The notes beneath the pieces were generated by a model, which was given only the letters and a program-made list of their open reading frames with translations, searched no databases and had not been told where the DNA came from. Below are positions 35,504-48,051 of a DNA stretch of 64,000 bases, piece after piece; within the stretch, counting starts at the first letter, position 1; each line of letters begins with the position of its first letter. Both the position numbers and the translations under genes were made by a program. Origin of the DNA: Streblospio benedicti. Taxonomy: Eukaryota; Annelida; Polychaeta; Spionida; Spionidae. The stretch is from assembly GCA_019095985.1 (NCBI GenBank), contig CM032668.1, positions 16,971,000 to 17,034,999 on the forward strand. Reading direction: 5' to 3'.

Positions 35504-35659
35504 ATGCCTCAGGACGTTTTTCGAAAAGTACCCATGACAAGATGCCGTTTTATGCAATTGTATCAAGTGTCCCTGTGTGTACTGTTTGCAACATTGAGTC
35601 TCCCTGCTATATCTGCGGAGAGTCAGGCTGTGTTGGGATTGGACTTGTGCCAAGTTTAA
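35504..35659 (+). CDS. Small open frame with a signal-peptide-like start (unproven)
   Basis: A 51-codon frame in which a second Met (residue 11) is followed by TRCRFMQ, a hydrophobic core (VSLCVLFATLSLPA) and a likely cleavage site (ISA-ES). It then ends after 13 more residues. It could be the first exon of a secreted protein or chance. No good donor was found. Confidence 0.2.
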   Translation: MPQDVFRKVPMTRCRFMQLYQVSLCVLFATLSLPAISAESQAVLGLDLCQV

Positions 35660-37962
35660 AATGACGGAAAGTACTTTAAAAACCTACGCATCAGCATGTG
35701 TTTGTTATGTAAAAAAAGTATCAAGCCACTCGCTCCATAATGTAATGTGTAGAGGGTTTTACAGAATATCCTACCTACACCGAAGCTAAACATCGCATGA
35801 TTGAAACTATATGCATATCCCAGATGCAATCACATAATGCACACTCTATTAGTTTGCACCAACGTTTTATTTATCACTTGTTGCACAATAGTACAGTAAA
35901 ACCTCCCAACTCGCGGATGAAAAATGTGTGCCCGTTTGGCAGATGGGTCTATCTTGCTATCCGGGCAACCGGAAAATGAAACATGGCCATAATTGCAATT
36001 ATGCCATTATTGGTTATGCAAATGTTAGTTAGGATTCCCCATGGTGACGTTTTTACAGCATGTGGATTGACCACATTTCAGCTATCGAGGACTTTGCTCC
36101 CTTCAAGTACGTGTGTGTTATTTGCTTTCGCTGATTGCATGGTACGCATAGTCTAAAACTACTCCATGTGGTTTTATGAGTTTAAATGAGGTACAAATCA
36201 CTACCGATGTGCATATTCGTATAAGTAATAGCAATTATTTGTCTTTAAAACAATAAACGGGAATCGAACTCACGATGCTCGGAATTTGCACTCTCTCACA
36301 CTAACACGTTTTAACATGTTTTTGTGTTGGTAAATATATTTATGAAAAAATGAAACTTAAATGGTCCTTTCTCAAAAACAATTGAATATAATTCCTTTTG
36401 TAACAAACATACTTGTATACCGGTACTCACCACCTCATAGTTCATCTATATCCATCAACCGTGATTATCAGATAATGCTATACAAACGTATTGATCAACC
36501 CATCATGAGATCCATCACTGCAAGTAGCCACTTATATACCCAGTAATGAGCTAAAAGGCATCTGATGTAGATTTATGATCTCCTCTCGTTACATGCTTTT
36601 GGGGGTATTGGTCGTTACAGGTTCTTGCAGGAATTTGACTATGTGGGTGCAATATATTCACTGTTTACAGAAAATTGTATCCTCATCTTTTCCTGGTCCA
36701 GTATTCAATTCACAAGCTGTTGAAAACAACCCGTCATCCAACGAGTGATTTTGTGGAACATTCTCAAAGGCCTCGGCCAATCAGAAGTTAAGGGAAATCT
36801 AATTACTAAAGTACCTAACAATGCGTCTCTACATGGCAAAGTAAGAAACACAATTACTGATATAATAACATGGAATATGTGTGCAGTGTTAGAGAGACTC
36901 CTTAGACCGACGATTAGGGAAACAGAACGAGATTCATTCTGGATCGCCACTCTTTTGATTGCCATTAGTAGACTGCCATTGTCTATTCTGAAATAATTGT
37001 GATTATAGTTAGCGTTGATATTCATTTGCAAATTAATTCTAAGCACTACTGGCTACCAGGGGGTTCACTGTAGCAACACAGAGCACTTTTGGAAAGCCAC
37101 GGTGATGGCAATAATAGGTCATGGTATGATGAAATCTGCCGCACTACTATTACATTTGTATACGCAAGTATTCAAGTTTAAATTACAAACAGTTATAACA
37201 ATCACATCTATGACGTTCTAGTTAATCACGTTTGTTCAAACATTACAGAAAAATGCTTCTCATAAAATCTCTCGACCGATAATACAAATATGTGACTTCT
37301 AATCATAAATCAACTTGTCAAATGAGATATGATAAAAACAACAACACCATAACACGCACGCCCGTGCATTCTTACCTAAGCCTAACCAGTGAGCATGCAT
37401 ACGTATCCAAACAAAACCCAAAACACAGCTCAAAATGACGTTAAAATCCGTGAGCTGCACACGTACGTAGATTGCCTTATCGATCGCGCCTTCACTTTGT
37501 AGCGATTTCCCGCCGGATGTTCATTGCAGGCGACATGGAAAGTGAAGCATATTCCTCACGGCGAGTGAGCGCTTTTGAAGTTAGACTCAATCACACAAAG
37601 ACCCTGCATGGGTTAAACATGACGTCACACATGGCTATTTTTTTGAGTCACTTTCACCTGTAAATGTGACACATATAAGAAAATGTGTATCTATGTAAAC
37701 CAGAAACGCCTTGATATCTGATATATAGACATCATATTAAGAATTGACGATAACTTTGATATGTCGTACGTCACAGGGATACGGCATTTTTTCCCTACAC
37801 GCCATGTATGGTTCCTTCACAGTCCTAGTGTACGCAGCATGTGCATTGTATCACGCGCCTTCCATGTTGACTTGAAAGATACAGTCAGTATGAACGCACA
37901 GCAGTTGATAACTCATGGCCAATTGACGTAGAAGGGGTGGAGACATCACACTGAATAGATGT
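35660..37962. other. No gene recognised
   Basis: Several frames of 60-113 codons occur on both strands (for example around 36705-37046), without domains, splice context or biased composition. Confidence 0.35.
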
Positions 37963-37987
37963 CCCCAGCAGCAGCAGCAGTAGCAGC

Positions 37988-38063
<76 letters not shown>

Positions 38064-38083
38064 ACAACAACAGCAACAGCAGC
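37963..38083. repeat. Interrupted (CAG)n microsatellite
   Basis: There are about 40 CAG triplets with TAG and CAA interruptions. The poly-Ala, poly-Ser-like and poly-Leu/Cys frames through it are not bounded by any gene structure. Confidence 0.95.
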
Positions 38084-38084
38084 A

Positions 38085-38230
38085 ATTATATATATGAACA
38101 ACTGTATATATATATTTTCCCAAGTTTATATTATGAATTCAATTCTATATATATATATATATATATATTCTCTCAATACAGTGGTAGGAGCTTGCTTGGC
38201 ATAACAGTAAGAGTAGAATAGAATTAATAG
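38085..38230 (+). mobile_element. Relic of the GAATTCAATTCTA element with an (AT)n centre
   Basis: Left flank ACTGTATATATATATTTTCCCAAG, then GAATTCAATTCTATAT, then (AT)n, then ATACAGTGGTAGGAGCTTGC and AGTAGAAT. This matches, in reverse orientation, the ends of the insertion at 58701-58983. The tRNA-like middle of that element is absent here and (AT)n stands in its place. Confidence 0.6.
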
Positions 38231-38973
38231 TTGTCATAATTTCTGTTAGGTATATTCAATAAAAACAAAACATGCAAAGCTTATATTTCGCATGCTAGTA
38301 CATGTATCTAAATTAGACTAGATCCTCGAAAATCAAATATGCAGAGTATATGTCAGAATAAGACAACTAAAGATACACATAAAAATACGACACTGAGTCA
38401 ATTGTAAACAATCACCATGCCACGCAATCCAGGTAAAGCAAACGCCTAAGTATCCAGCATCACTATTTAGTCCGTTTCCCCCAATAAAATCAACTTTGAT
38501 TGTCTATCAGTATGTCTATATTTGTTACATAAAACAAGTTGTAACTGGATATTTCAACCACATTTTTTTGTTCCGGTTCAGAACTTCAGAAGGCCCATCT
38601 GGATGCAAGAGACCGTTGTGATTCCTGTTACGAGGTTGTGTATCACTAGCCACAACGACTTAAATAATTTATTCTAGTAAAACAATCTAGCACTCTAGCC
38701 GTCAGTGTAGTAACTGTATATGCCAGCACACAATCCTATGTGAAATCGTGGGTTATTCGTACTGAAATATGGCCATTATTAAGACACAGCCACGAGGGTA
38801 GCCACATTTGTAAAACGATAAGATTTTCAAATTCTAAATATGAAACAGACTACATTTACTCACCTGACAAATTGCCACAACTGCAAGCAGAACATGCACA
38901 GTGACACCTTTATGGCTCTGCAATACCAAAATTTGGCGATACGAAGCCGCGTAAACACAACGCAAACTGGTGA
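38231..38973. other. No gene recognised
   Basis: AT-rich sequence up to the second gap. Confidence 0.3.
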
Positions 38974-39073
38974 NNNNNNNNNNNNNNNNNNNNNNNNNNN
39001 NNNNNNNNNNNNNNNNNNNNNNNNNNNNNNNNNNNNNNNNNNNNNNNNNNNNNNNNNNNNNNNNNNNNNNNNN
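38974..39073. other. Assembly gap (100 N)
   Basis: A run of exactly 100 N. Unlike the other two gaps, no repeated text was noticed across it. Confidence 0.99.
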
Positions 39074-40280
39074 GTATATGTGTGGCGGATATGTTCACAA
39101 CAAGTATTTTTATGTTTTATGGCACATGTATCAATCATTAATTGCACTTTAATTTCTTTTAAAGTATAGTGGTAGCATGTAAATCCTATATATCAATACA
39201 TATTTGTGTGCAATATTGAAATGCTGCTCAAATGAGTGTAGCCAAACCAAAGCCCACTATGAATAGAACACAAAATGATACCAGTTATAGTATGGTCTAA
39301 AGAAAACAAAGTCATACAAAACATGAGAAGTGATAATGAATTCAAAATGTGTGTTTATTCTATTCAATAACACTATTCTTCAAAATATTAAGCCTAATTA
39401 ACATAATAAACTTGAAATTTAGACACTTAATTTTGGAAGCAAAGTCTAGCACAGAGACACAATTGAGTGCAGGACATATTTGCCTTTGCGCACTTACAGT
39501 TACCTCTACATCTTTTTGAACAGCTACATTTTATTAACTCTCAACAAGCCTTAGATACTTCTACAAGGGGTGTCCACAATGGACACCATTCTTCAATAAC
39601 TTTATGCCATTCCCAGTCTGATGGAGATGATATAGCAGGATTAGAAATCATCGCCTGGCCCCAAATAAGACCAGCTTGGTATGCAGCCGTCTTAATGTGC
39701 TCATTCTAAGCAACTTGTGAAGGTGGATTATGGTCACTTCTTTTCCTACCAGCACTAAACAAATGTTTCCTAGTAATCAATAGTGACTTCATGTCAGTGT
39801 AAAAACCATGTAGTTTGTGGTCTGGGTGATAAAGTATGAGTAACATAGATTGCATATTTATAGAATTAAACAAAAAAGAAAATTGAAACAATCTGACGTG
39901 TTTAATTGGAATTATTCACTAAACATATTTATTCAAATAGTGCTTGTACACAACAGAAAGTGCTGACATACAATATTTGTATTTACTCAAAGTTAATCTA
40001 AATGGTTCCCCAATAGACATTTGTAATGGATGGATTGTTGAATCTCCGGCTTAACAATCCCTATCCACTCTCGGAATACTATGCTCGTTTTTAACTGCAA
40101 TGTAAATTTATGAAAGATAACGCTTTTATGTCATTCATCTTTTACTATTCTTAGTTACTTTTTAGATACACCAAGAAAAGAAGTGTTCCATTATTGCTGA
40201 GCAGCGGTGTCACTAGCAGGTGCTCTGGGTCAAAGCAAAATGCTGTCACTGGCCATATATTATAGCTTGCAACGTCTAGA
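39074..40280. other. No gene recognised
   Basis: AT-rich sequence. The frame at 39467-39709 shows nothing familiar. Confidence 0.3.
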
Positions 40281-40463
40281 AATGATCGCTCAAAGCAATA
40301 TTGTCATTGGGTCCAACCACATTTGCTGTGATAGTGACTGTCCAGACTCTTTGTGATGTCATTTCATTCACTTGTATATTGTGCTGCTTGAAGAATTCCA
40401 GGGACGGCGTGTGGTGCATCGTGTCTTCTTGGGCGGGTGCTGGCAAGACCAGGGCCGTGGAGG
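40281..40463 (-). CDS. Candidate terminal exon of an unknown minus-strand gene
   Basis: After a good acceptor (gtatttcag) the frame reads STALVLPAPAQEDTMHH and continues FFKQHNIQVNEMTSQRVW, then TVTITANVVGPNDNIALS before a stop. The 60 codons have ordinary amino-acid composition, unlike chance frames in this AT-rich region. No family is recognised and no upstream coding exon was proven. Confidence 0.35.
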
Positions 40464-41458
40464 CTGAAATACATTGGCACGGCGAATGTTAATGTCTATG
40501 ATATTGCAGTACTTATTTCACGAGGTACATTGTTCTCCGATTAGCATCACACCATGATAGACATGTGGCATTTCAGCATGTTTCATAAACAGCTACTTGT
40601 GAATAATATGGTAATTAGAGGATACATGTACTGTCTGTGCATTCCATACACATTTTTTCTGAAACCGTGCCAAGTTACATGTGATAGTACAGATTTATTA
40701 GAATGTTATTCTAGCCGATATTGTTGTCCGTGGTCGACGTAGGGCTATTGCTAGACTGAAATTAATCTATGACACGAAGTAAAAACATATATCCTAGCTA
40801 ACCTCAAATTGTAATAAGACCAATTCTTCCAGTCCCAAATATTCATAAAGTGACCACTCGAGAATCTCCACGAAGACACCACTCCCTCACTGAGACCACT
40901 TGAAGACAGTCCAATGAGCTCTTAATGGAGATGAACAGTCCACTACGATTCTAAGCCAGCTGTCCTTCAAGCCTTACTTGCGTCGCCCCAGCAGCTAAAG
41001 CTTTGTGTTTTGTTTGTAATTATGTATCTCCGGACAAGTAAGAGCGTCTACCGATTAACCCATTTCGTACAACATTAACACAACTCTGAGGTATGAGGCG
41101 ACACAAAAGTGATTCAAATTTGGACACTTTGCTGATTTAAGTGTGCTTTCAACAGGGAGATTTATCGTACACTTTCTACATTCTTACATTATTACATATT
41201 AATATATTACAGCAATAGCAAAAGTGTTTTTGGTGCTATTTGTTGTGCTGCTGATGTAAGATCAATATATAATGAAGCATGACGGAGCCAATATCATTAT
41301 ACAGTGGCAAACAGACTATGTGTGGCTGATTACATACATTATAATTGTGCACTTTTAATCAAGATTTCCATAACATTGTGGTAAACTTGATTTTAGTGAG
41401 ACTTGTGAGCTTTTTTCATAGTTCTTACCCGAACTCTCATTGACACTGATATTCTTAC

Positions 41459-41588
41459 CTTGTATCCTCTATCTACCACGGCTGCTGCACGCATTGAGTA
41501 GCCACGGTCATCAGATACTTAAGCCTTGATCACCAGGTACAGACTGGATCCTGTATTTATCCTCCATCATCAGCTGCTTCGCTGCTAC
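41459..41588 (-). other. Candidate exon with good splice sites but no open frame
   Basis: The acceptor is tactttcag and the donor is ACAAG|gtaaga. The first half reads VAAKQLMMEDKYRIQSVPGD and the second half, in another frame, DDRGYSMRAAAVVDRGYK; all three frames contain stops. It may be a frameshifted coding exon or part of a non-coding transcript upstream of 40463. Confidence 0.3.
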
Positions 41589-41779
41589 CTGAAAGTAACA
41601 ACACCATTAGAGCGAGATTGGCAGATGTCACTTTCGGCTCTTTAAACAAGAGAATACGACAAAGGTAAAGCGCCATTTACCAAATACTTAAGTTGAGCAT
41701 AACGAATGTGATTAATCATCATGCATTATGTCAACGCTACTGAACCGTGTACGGGCAGTTAGGTAGACTTGAGCAGTAC

Positions 41780-41872
41780 ATCGTCATATTTCACGGCTAT
41801 ATACGCAGAATATATGAACGTGAACTTCTAGAGGCAATGTGGGTGATTGAGCCGAGACTCTGACGATGAACG
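41780..41872. mobile_element. MITE of the CATCGTC...GACGATG family
   Basis: The ends CATCGTCATATTTCACGGC and GACTCTGACGATG and the shared interior (GTGAACTTCTAGAGGCAATG) match 4675-4765. No clear target-site duplication remains. Confidence 0.65.
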
Positions 41873-42231
41873 TGAACACATTTAAACAGTTATTAGTAAA
41901 CAAATGTAGGAGAAATCAGTCACCGGGACAATTGCATGACAATGGTGGACATTGCCAGGGACCAAAGGAAGGATGAGACTTCAAAACGTATTGTTCGACT
42001 CCCTGCCACAACCAGACTGAAGACAATAGTTTCTGTGGAAAAAGGCCATGCCAAAATCTATCCATCAAATATAATACCCCGGTAAATATATAAATGACAT
42101 CAAACCTACTAAAATCGACTTTGGTGTGCACTTGATCAGAAGAAATACGAAACCTTGTGCATTGACAAACGCATGTTATGTGGGGTGCAGGCTTCCTCGC
42201 TACACGAGCTTCGTCGGTCCATAAATTTATG

Positions 42232-42289
42232 AGCTCCCTCGGTCCATTAAGGCAAGCTCCCTCGGTCCATTAAGGCAAGCTCCCTCGGT
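42232..42289. repeat. 23-bp tandem repeat
   Basis: GCTCCCTCGGTCCATTAAGG recurs two and a half times, with a degenerate unit just before it (GCTTCGTCGGTCCATAAA). Confidence 0.9.
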
Positions 42290-42527
42290 ACAGACATATC
42301 CATTGTGGTGCGTAGTGCTTTTCCTATATTTTCCTATCATGTACAAAAAAAACCCCAAAATACCTAGGTATTATGCATCAAAAGAAGAACCAAATTATGG
42401 TAAGACCTTAACTGTGTGTAGCTAGAAAAGAAGCGGCAATGACAAAGAATACATCTCTTACTTTATTTATGATATCTTACCTAATATCAATTACACAATA
42501 TGTAGTAGTTTTTTGTATATATTCACA

Positions 42528-45400
42528 ATGAAATCGGCAATGAAACGGCATATTAGCCATGAACGCAAGTCCACAGAGCCAGAGGTTTCACCTACATGTA
42601 TTTTACAATTTAAGGACATTGATCATGGTGCATTCATACCATTCAGCAACACCAAATGCTGACCAAATGAGACTTTAGCAAAGCTAATTCGCATTCGTGA
42701 CAAACGTCTGTGTCAACCACATGGTTCAATTACTCGTATGCAGTCTGTGTGCAACAACATCCCTGAAAGTCTTGATGGGCTCAATTTGGCTCATACAGGA
42801 TATCATAGATCATGCTATCAAAAGTTTACAAAAAATCAAGACCGCTTGCAGTGTGAAGATAACAATGAACCATCTACTAGTACACATCGTTCGCCTCGAA
42901 AGTTACCACTCCAGTTGAACCTCGTGCGTTGGAAATAGGAGAAAGTCGCTTACATCGGATGGTTGTGGGGGAGGACCTTTTTGCACGAGAGGCATGTTTT
43001 CACAAGTCCTGTCATGACGCATTCAATTTAAAATATCTTAATCATCAGAAAAGGGAAACAAAACCAGCTCTAGATGAAAGGTCTGCAGCGTATCAGAGTG
43101 CTTTCGATTCAGTTTTAGATCTTATTGAAGACAAGGTGATCAGAAAAAATGAGGTTGTTCAGCTGACAATACTTCACCAATTATACATTAAAGCGCTGGA
43201 ACAACAAGAATTTTCAAATCCTGACTACCCAAGTATAAAGCTTAAGCTTCGTCTACAGAGGCACGAGATCAATGAACGTATAGAATTCACTAAAGTAACC
43301 ATCAAAGGTTGCGTAGCCCATAACTTGATTTTCTCTAAACAGATATCTTTGGCAGATGCAGTAACGTCTGCATATAGGATTGGTTCCAGAGACAATCTAT
43401 CAGATGTTGCATTAGACTTGCGTAATACAGTAAAAACCGTTTTCAATGAATCAAAACCTCTTCCCTGGCCTCCAACAGCCGATGAATTAGAGAGTTTGTC
43501 ATTAAATGAATACATTCCTTCCAACCTAATGAAATTTCTCACCATACTTCTCACTGGTGATACAGCTGTTGAAGATGGTGAAAAGGCCGAACGCATCATC
43601 TACTCATTAGCTCAGGTAATCACCAGTTATTATGACTATTACATGTCCCCTTTAACTTAGAGCATACAAACAATACAGTTACCTAAGCGCTCATAGCATC
43701 TAAATTCAATTTCGTTTAATTGTTTCTGTACACATAGCTACAGGTTGCTTTTTTCATTAATGCTATCTACTATTTTCATTTTAGGATATTTGCCGAGCAG
43801 TTACAAATGGCCACTGGATATTACCCAAACATATTTTACTTTGTACCACAATACGCCATCTGTACCGCAGTAAACAACTGACCACAATATTAAACCGACT
43901 AGGACACTGTGAGTCGTATGATTTTGGTTTAGAACTTGAAACTGCAATGGCGGATGCTCTTGACAATGTATCTTCTTCTCTCACCCCACAGATCGCACTT
44001 GGTGAATACAACGATGTTTTTCATGTAGAATGGGATAACCTAAACAAGATCACAACAAATATCCACGGAACGAATGTTGTGAATAGTACCGGTGGGATTA
44101 TGATACAGGAAGTGAAAGCTGACTTTCATGCCACAGACAAAAATAGGATTCTTCCTCTCAATAAGCGAAATAGAATGCGTGGCCTGAAAGTTGAGACTCC
44201 ATGCTGTGACGTGTTTAGGTCGTAAATAAAGAAATGTAAATGTTAATTGTATAGTGATATGGTTACATCATGTTACCAAAGATGTTGATTGATAAATCAA
44301 TATTATTGATGTATTATTGATGTTAGTAGTATGCATGTACTATCTGGTACGTCGGAGGTTTCCAGAAACAAAGGTTTATGTTATTATTTTTGTTTACATT
44401 CTGCAATGTTCTCGCTGCATGACATAATTTGTTAAGAATAATGTGGATTGTTCTAGACCTTAGGGCATATATATAAAGGCAGCTCGCAATTTAAGAAGAG
44501 AATATAGTTTGGAGTTTCAGTTTATGAATTAGTTTGAAGAGTTTGATTTGTTCATGCATCTTTGCCATCAAGTTTGATATTTCATGCATCCTTGTCATTA
44601 AGTTTGAATTTGTAAATTGTCGCTCTGAGAAGCATTTGTTTGAAAACTTTGTTATTGGAACTTTGAAGACTTGATACAAGCATTTCTGGAGTGGACATTT
44701 TGTGGAGTGGAAACGTTTGGGAATGGACAGTAATTTCAAGCGTCAGATTGTGTCAGAACATTTACAGCAATCTTGTGTAAAGTATTTTTTTATTTAATTT
44801 ACTTAGACATTTGTATTATCAATAATTCATTATTGCAGATTTTTTTTTATTTATTTAAACCGAGTCAGGTATTTGAGTTGTGTTATAAAAATAAATAATT
44901 GTAAAATTTAACCACTAAATTCACAGTGTTAATTTGATCATACCCCTAGACGTTCTAATCTGTTACTTGAGCCATAACAATGCACACTACCACCCTTTGA
45001 TATCTATGGTCGTGTAGGGCCAAGGTTTCCTACTGATGCTGTGTTTTTGCCACCTCTTGAAGTAAACACAGTTTATTCCAAATGCCTTAAGGAATACATC
45101 ATGTGGATGTTAATTAGGATGGTTGGTAGCCGTGATCAAAAACAACTTGTTGCTGGATTTGGTGGCTTTGTCTCGTCTACCGGACTAAAACCATTGAGAA
45201 GATCTACAATCGAGTACTTTACACCAATCAATCAGCCTTTTACAGAATATTGTGTCATCAAGGAGCTGTTGAAAATTTCTGATGATGCCACGAAGGAAGT
45301 TGGACAGAAATATGTCTTGAGCACTTTTGACCTTGGAGGCTGCATGAAAGCATTACCATTGATCTGGAAATTTCCTGATGATTACAAAGACGAAGCGTAG
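42528..45400 (+). pseudogene. Damaged member of an uncharacterised multicopy protein family
   Basis: Coding pieces run from 42528 (after which CILQFKDIDHG; one in-frame TGA near 42658), through GYHRSCYQKFTKNQDRL, to a 229-codon exon ending at 43615 (IGESRLHRMVVGEDLFA, FHKSCHDAFNLK). A clear intron follows (CAG|gtaatc 43616 to ttttag 43784, phase 0). The next exon reads DICRAVTNGHWILPKHILL, RSKQLTTILNRLGHCESYDF and a GGIMIQE segment, stopping at 44225. A third piece (about 44998-45400) reads DIYGRVGPRFPTDAVFLPPL, VGQKYVLSTFDLGGCMKALP. From memory, proteins with this arrangement are common, multicopy and unannotated in cnidarians, molluscs and hemichordates; no function is known to me. The Cys/His pairs suggest metal binding. 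The frame changes between the first two pieces, and 0.75 kb of unrelated sequence separates the last two. Confidence 0.6.
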
Positions 45401-46339
45401 TGCTGCTTTTTCCAGTGTTTGGGCAATGTTTGGTAAGTTATTATGTTTAAGATGAACTGATACTTGTTTCATTCAACGGAAACTCAGATTGTAACATAAT
45501 AAAAAATGCACCACATAATCAGATTAAACTCACATAATGTCCACCTGATTTATATATATGCCATCAAATTATGTAAACGGCCTACACAGAAAAAAACATG
45601 GCTAACACTACAACCGGCACTCGTTTTCTCGCCAAATTTGAGCATTTTCAATGTCAGATTATTAGTATAATATTGCAACCAAATGATTCATTCCTTTTTT
45701 AAAAACTGCATGGATATGTACAGTTTCATTCTTAAAAAGGATAAGTGTGAGGGCCTTTTCATTAAGTTGCAGGATGAGTTGTAAGAGAAAGGGTGGCCGA
45801 TTTTAGTTTCAGCTACTAGGTCATGACCTTTTGACATCTGGTAATGTCTATAATGACTTGGTGACATAAATAATGCAATACACATATTCTACACAGCCAT
45901 ACCTTTCCAATGATACCCTATTTGCATACAAAAACTAATTTTAAACATACAGAAATTAGCTTTATATTTCCCCTACCCCTAATTTTGACGTATCGCGACA
46001 TCTCGCTGAGTCAGCAAACTTTCATGAAAATAACCCCCATGGGACAATATTTGGCAATGGGAACAACTTGATTCCTTTTCCATATCACATAAGGATAAAA
46101 AAATCATATTAGAAAAAAACGTTCCAGATGGGTCATGTGACCCATATCTGCCAAACCGTCTAATTAGCCATAACACTTTGCATCACTGCTCTGTGCCAGT
46201 TTACATCAAATTACAATAGAATTAATCTGGTGTGTTTCTATTGCATACATTATACTTTTGATGAACCAAGAATGAAAATATTTAAGGGTATTATATACAT
46301 ACTATTACTGCATTGCTTATTAAATTGTAAAAAAAACCG
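45401..46339. other. No gene recognised
   Basis: Intergenic AT-rich sequence. The continuation expected for the family at 42528-45400 was not found. Confidence 0.35.
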
Positions 46340-46906
46340 GAGCCAAAGAGACAGCCAGTGCCAAATGTGCAAGTTGGTTGTCCAAAACAAACACCACTGA
46401 TCAAAGTCAGCAAAAAAAATGCAAAGAACCTATGGTAAGATGATAATTGTAAATTACAACAACTTTGCGTTAGAATAGTCACTTAGCTGACGAAAAACAA
46501 CACAAACTTTCAATCTGCATTATTTTAAAAGCAATGCCTCACCAGCATGGCCAATGCATAAGAAAAATATTCATTGTGCAGTAAAAATTATAATCTTTTC
46601 CACTTTGGGACCTATGATTTGGGTATCGCCATCCTTCAACTGAATGTGCATAATCAGCAGAGACAAGAAAACTAATAGGTAAAATTTCAAATGTCCTAAC
46701 AACTTAGAACACTGACTTAGTGCACTAATGAGATATCTGTTGCTGCTTAATACGGCTACTTTTACAATTTGTCGGCATGGAAGGTACTTTGAAGGAAGGG
46801 GAAACAGTCTGCCAGTGTTGAAGCTCAGTGTTTGTGCTTCTGCTAAAAAGGGGCATCTAGTGCATAAAAATGAAGACAGACTCTCTTTATCGTTTGTTGT
46901 TGTTGT

Positions 46907-46941
<35 letters not shown>

Positions 46942-47220
46942 CTGCTGTCATTATTGCTGTTTTTTTAAATCTATGTATCTTGCAGGACCATCAACCTATA
47001 CATAAGATAATATTGTAAATAAGATGATTCACAACTCTCAATCTATTTTAGCTGCAGTGTAATATTCAGACACAGCACTAGCAAACCATATGGTGAAACA
47101 CGCAAACGCAAGCAGTATTCATATTTTGTGATTTTGGTCTGGGAAGTTGAGTAAGAGAAAGATAACTTGCTCCCTTTGAACAGTGTTGATATTCTTCATC
47201 TTTAGATTGATTCATTGCCT
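46340..47220. repeat. Triplet-bearing repeat family, copy A
   Basis: Shared with 53080-53960 and in part 52080-52580. The order is a CAGCCAGTGCCAAATGTGCAAG segment, a TTTGGGACCTATGATTTGGG segment, a CGGCATGGAAGG...GGAAACAG segment, a GAAGACAGACTCT word, a GTT/GCT microsatellite (46895-46950), then TAATATTCAGACACAGCAC and a common 150-bp tail. Confidence 0.8.
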
Positions 47221-47774
47221 GCTCGTACAATATCTGGCCCCATATATGTTCAAGCTAGCATGGCACGAAACCAGCCGTGATCTAGTTAAAAAAGAAGACA
47301 GCTTATTACTTACTTCTGTTAACATAAATTGATGTCACAGTACTGGGGTGATTATGTTAGGATTGTTGCCATAAATAAATATCATTATCAATGCCATAGG
47401 TTTATTATCAGATACCATGTAGACATGAAAAGAAAGTAAGCCACCTGTCCTAACCAATTCAAGTAGTGATTTAATCTACACAGAAGGTGCTGGTTATGAC
47501 AATTTATGATTTGGTGCTTACTTTAAAGGAAGAGACAATAAGCTGAGGTGCTCACTGCCGGAGAAAGCCCGCCACAGAGGCCAGTCATCTTTAAGGAAAG
47601 TAACAGTCTTTACAACAATTTTATATTGCTAATGTGATCATTGAGCACAAGATAGTAATATTAGGTTTATGACAGCATTCTTTTCATTTAACCTGCTCAT
47701 ACAAATGAATTAATTGAGACCCCAGACACGACCTTTATTACAAAATTCTATTTTATTCTCACTGTTCTTGCAAG

Positions 47775-47978
47775 CATAATAAAATTCTAAAACCCAGCAT
47801 TAGACGCAGACCAACTGCAAGAAAAAGCAGAAAACCTGTGAATGGTGATAGACCTCAGAAACCCAGCATTGAACGCAGACAAACTGCACAAAAAGGTAGA
47901 AAACCTGTGAGTGGTGATAGACCTCAGGAACTGAGCCTTAAACGCAGACCAACAAAGGGACCCAAATCACATGATTAA
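47775..47978 (+). CDS. Candidate terminal exon with a 23-residue basic repeat
   Basis: From a possible acceptor (ttcttgcaag) the frame stays open for 67 codons to TAA. Two adjacent units of 69 bases (23 codons) start KPSIRRRPTARK and KPSIERRQTAQK and both end KPVxGDRPQ. A third, partial unit reads ELSLKRRPTKGPKSHD. Unit length is a multiple of three and the differences keep the frame, which suggests a translated basic tail, perhaps nuclear. The upstream exons were not found, and a non-coding minisatellite remains possible. Confidence 0.35.
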   Translation, partial: HNKILKPSIRRRPTARKSRKPVNGDRPQKPSIERRQTAQKGRKPVSGDRPQELSLKRRPTKGPKSHD

Positions 47979-48051
47979 CAAATCTGTGATTGATACATAG
48001 ATTGATAGCTCTAGAGACTACAAATTTATAAATTAAAAACAACAATAACAA

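Noticed and set aside
36250-36280. tRNA-like B-box word on the minus strand
   Set aside because: Only a short GAGTTCGATTCCC word matches; no A box or cloverleaf arms.
37851-38204. Poly-Ala, poly-Cys and poly-Leu frames over the CAG tract
   Set aside because: Microsatellite translation only; flanks are a repeat relic, not exons.
43225-44011. Minus-strand frames over the multicopy family gene
   Set aside because: Shadows of the plus-strand exons, which have recognisable family blocks and a matching intron.
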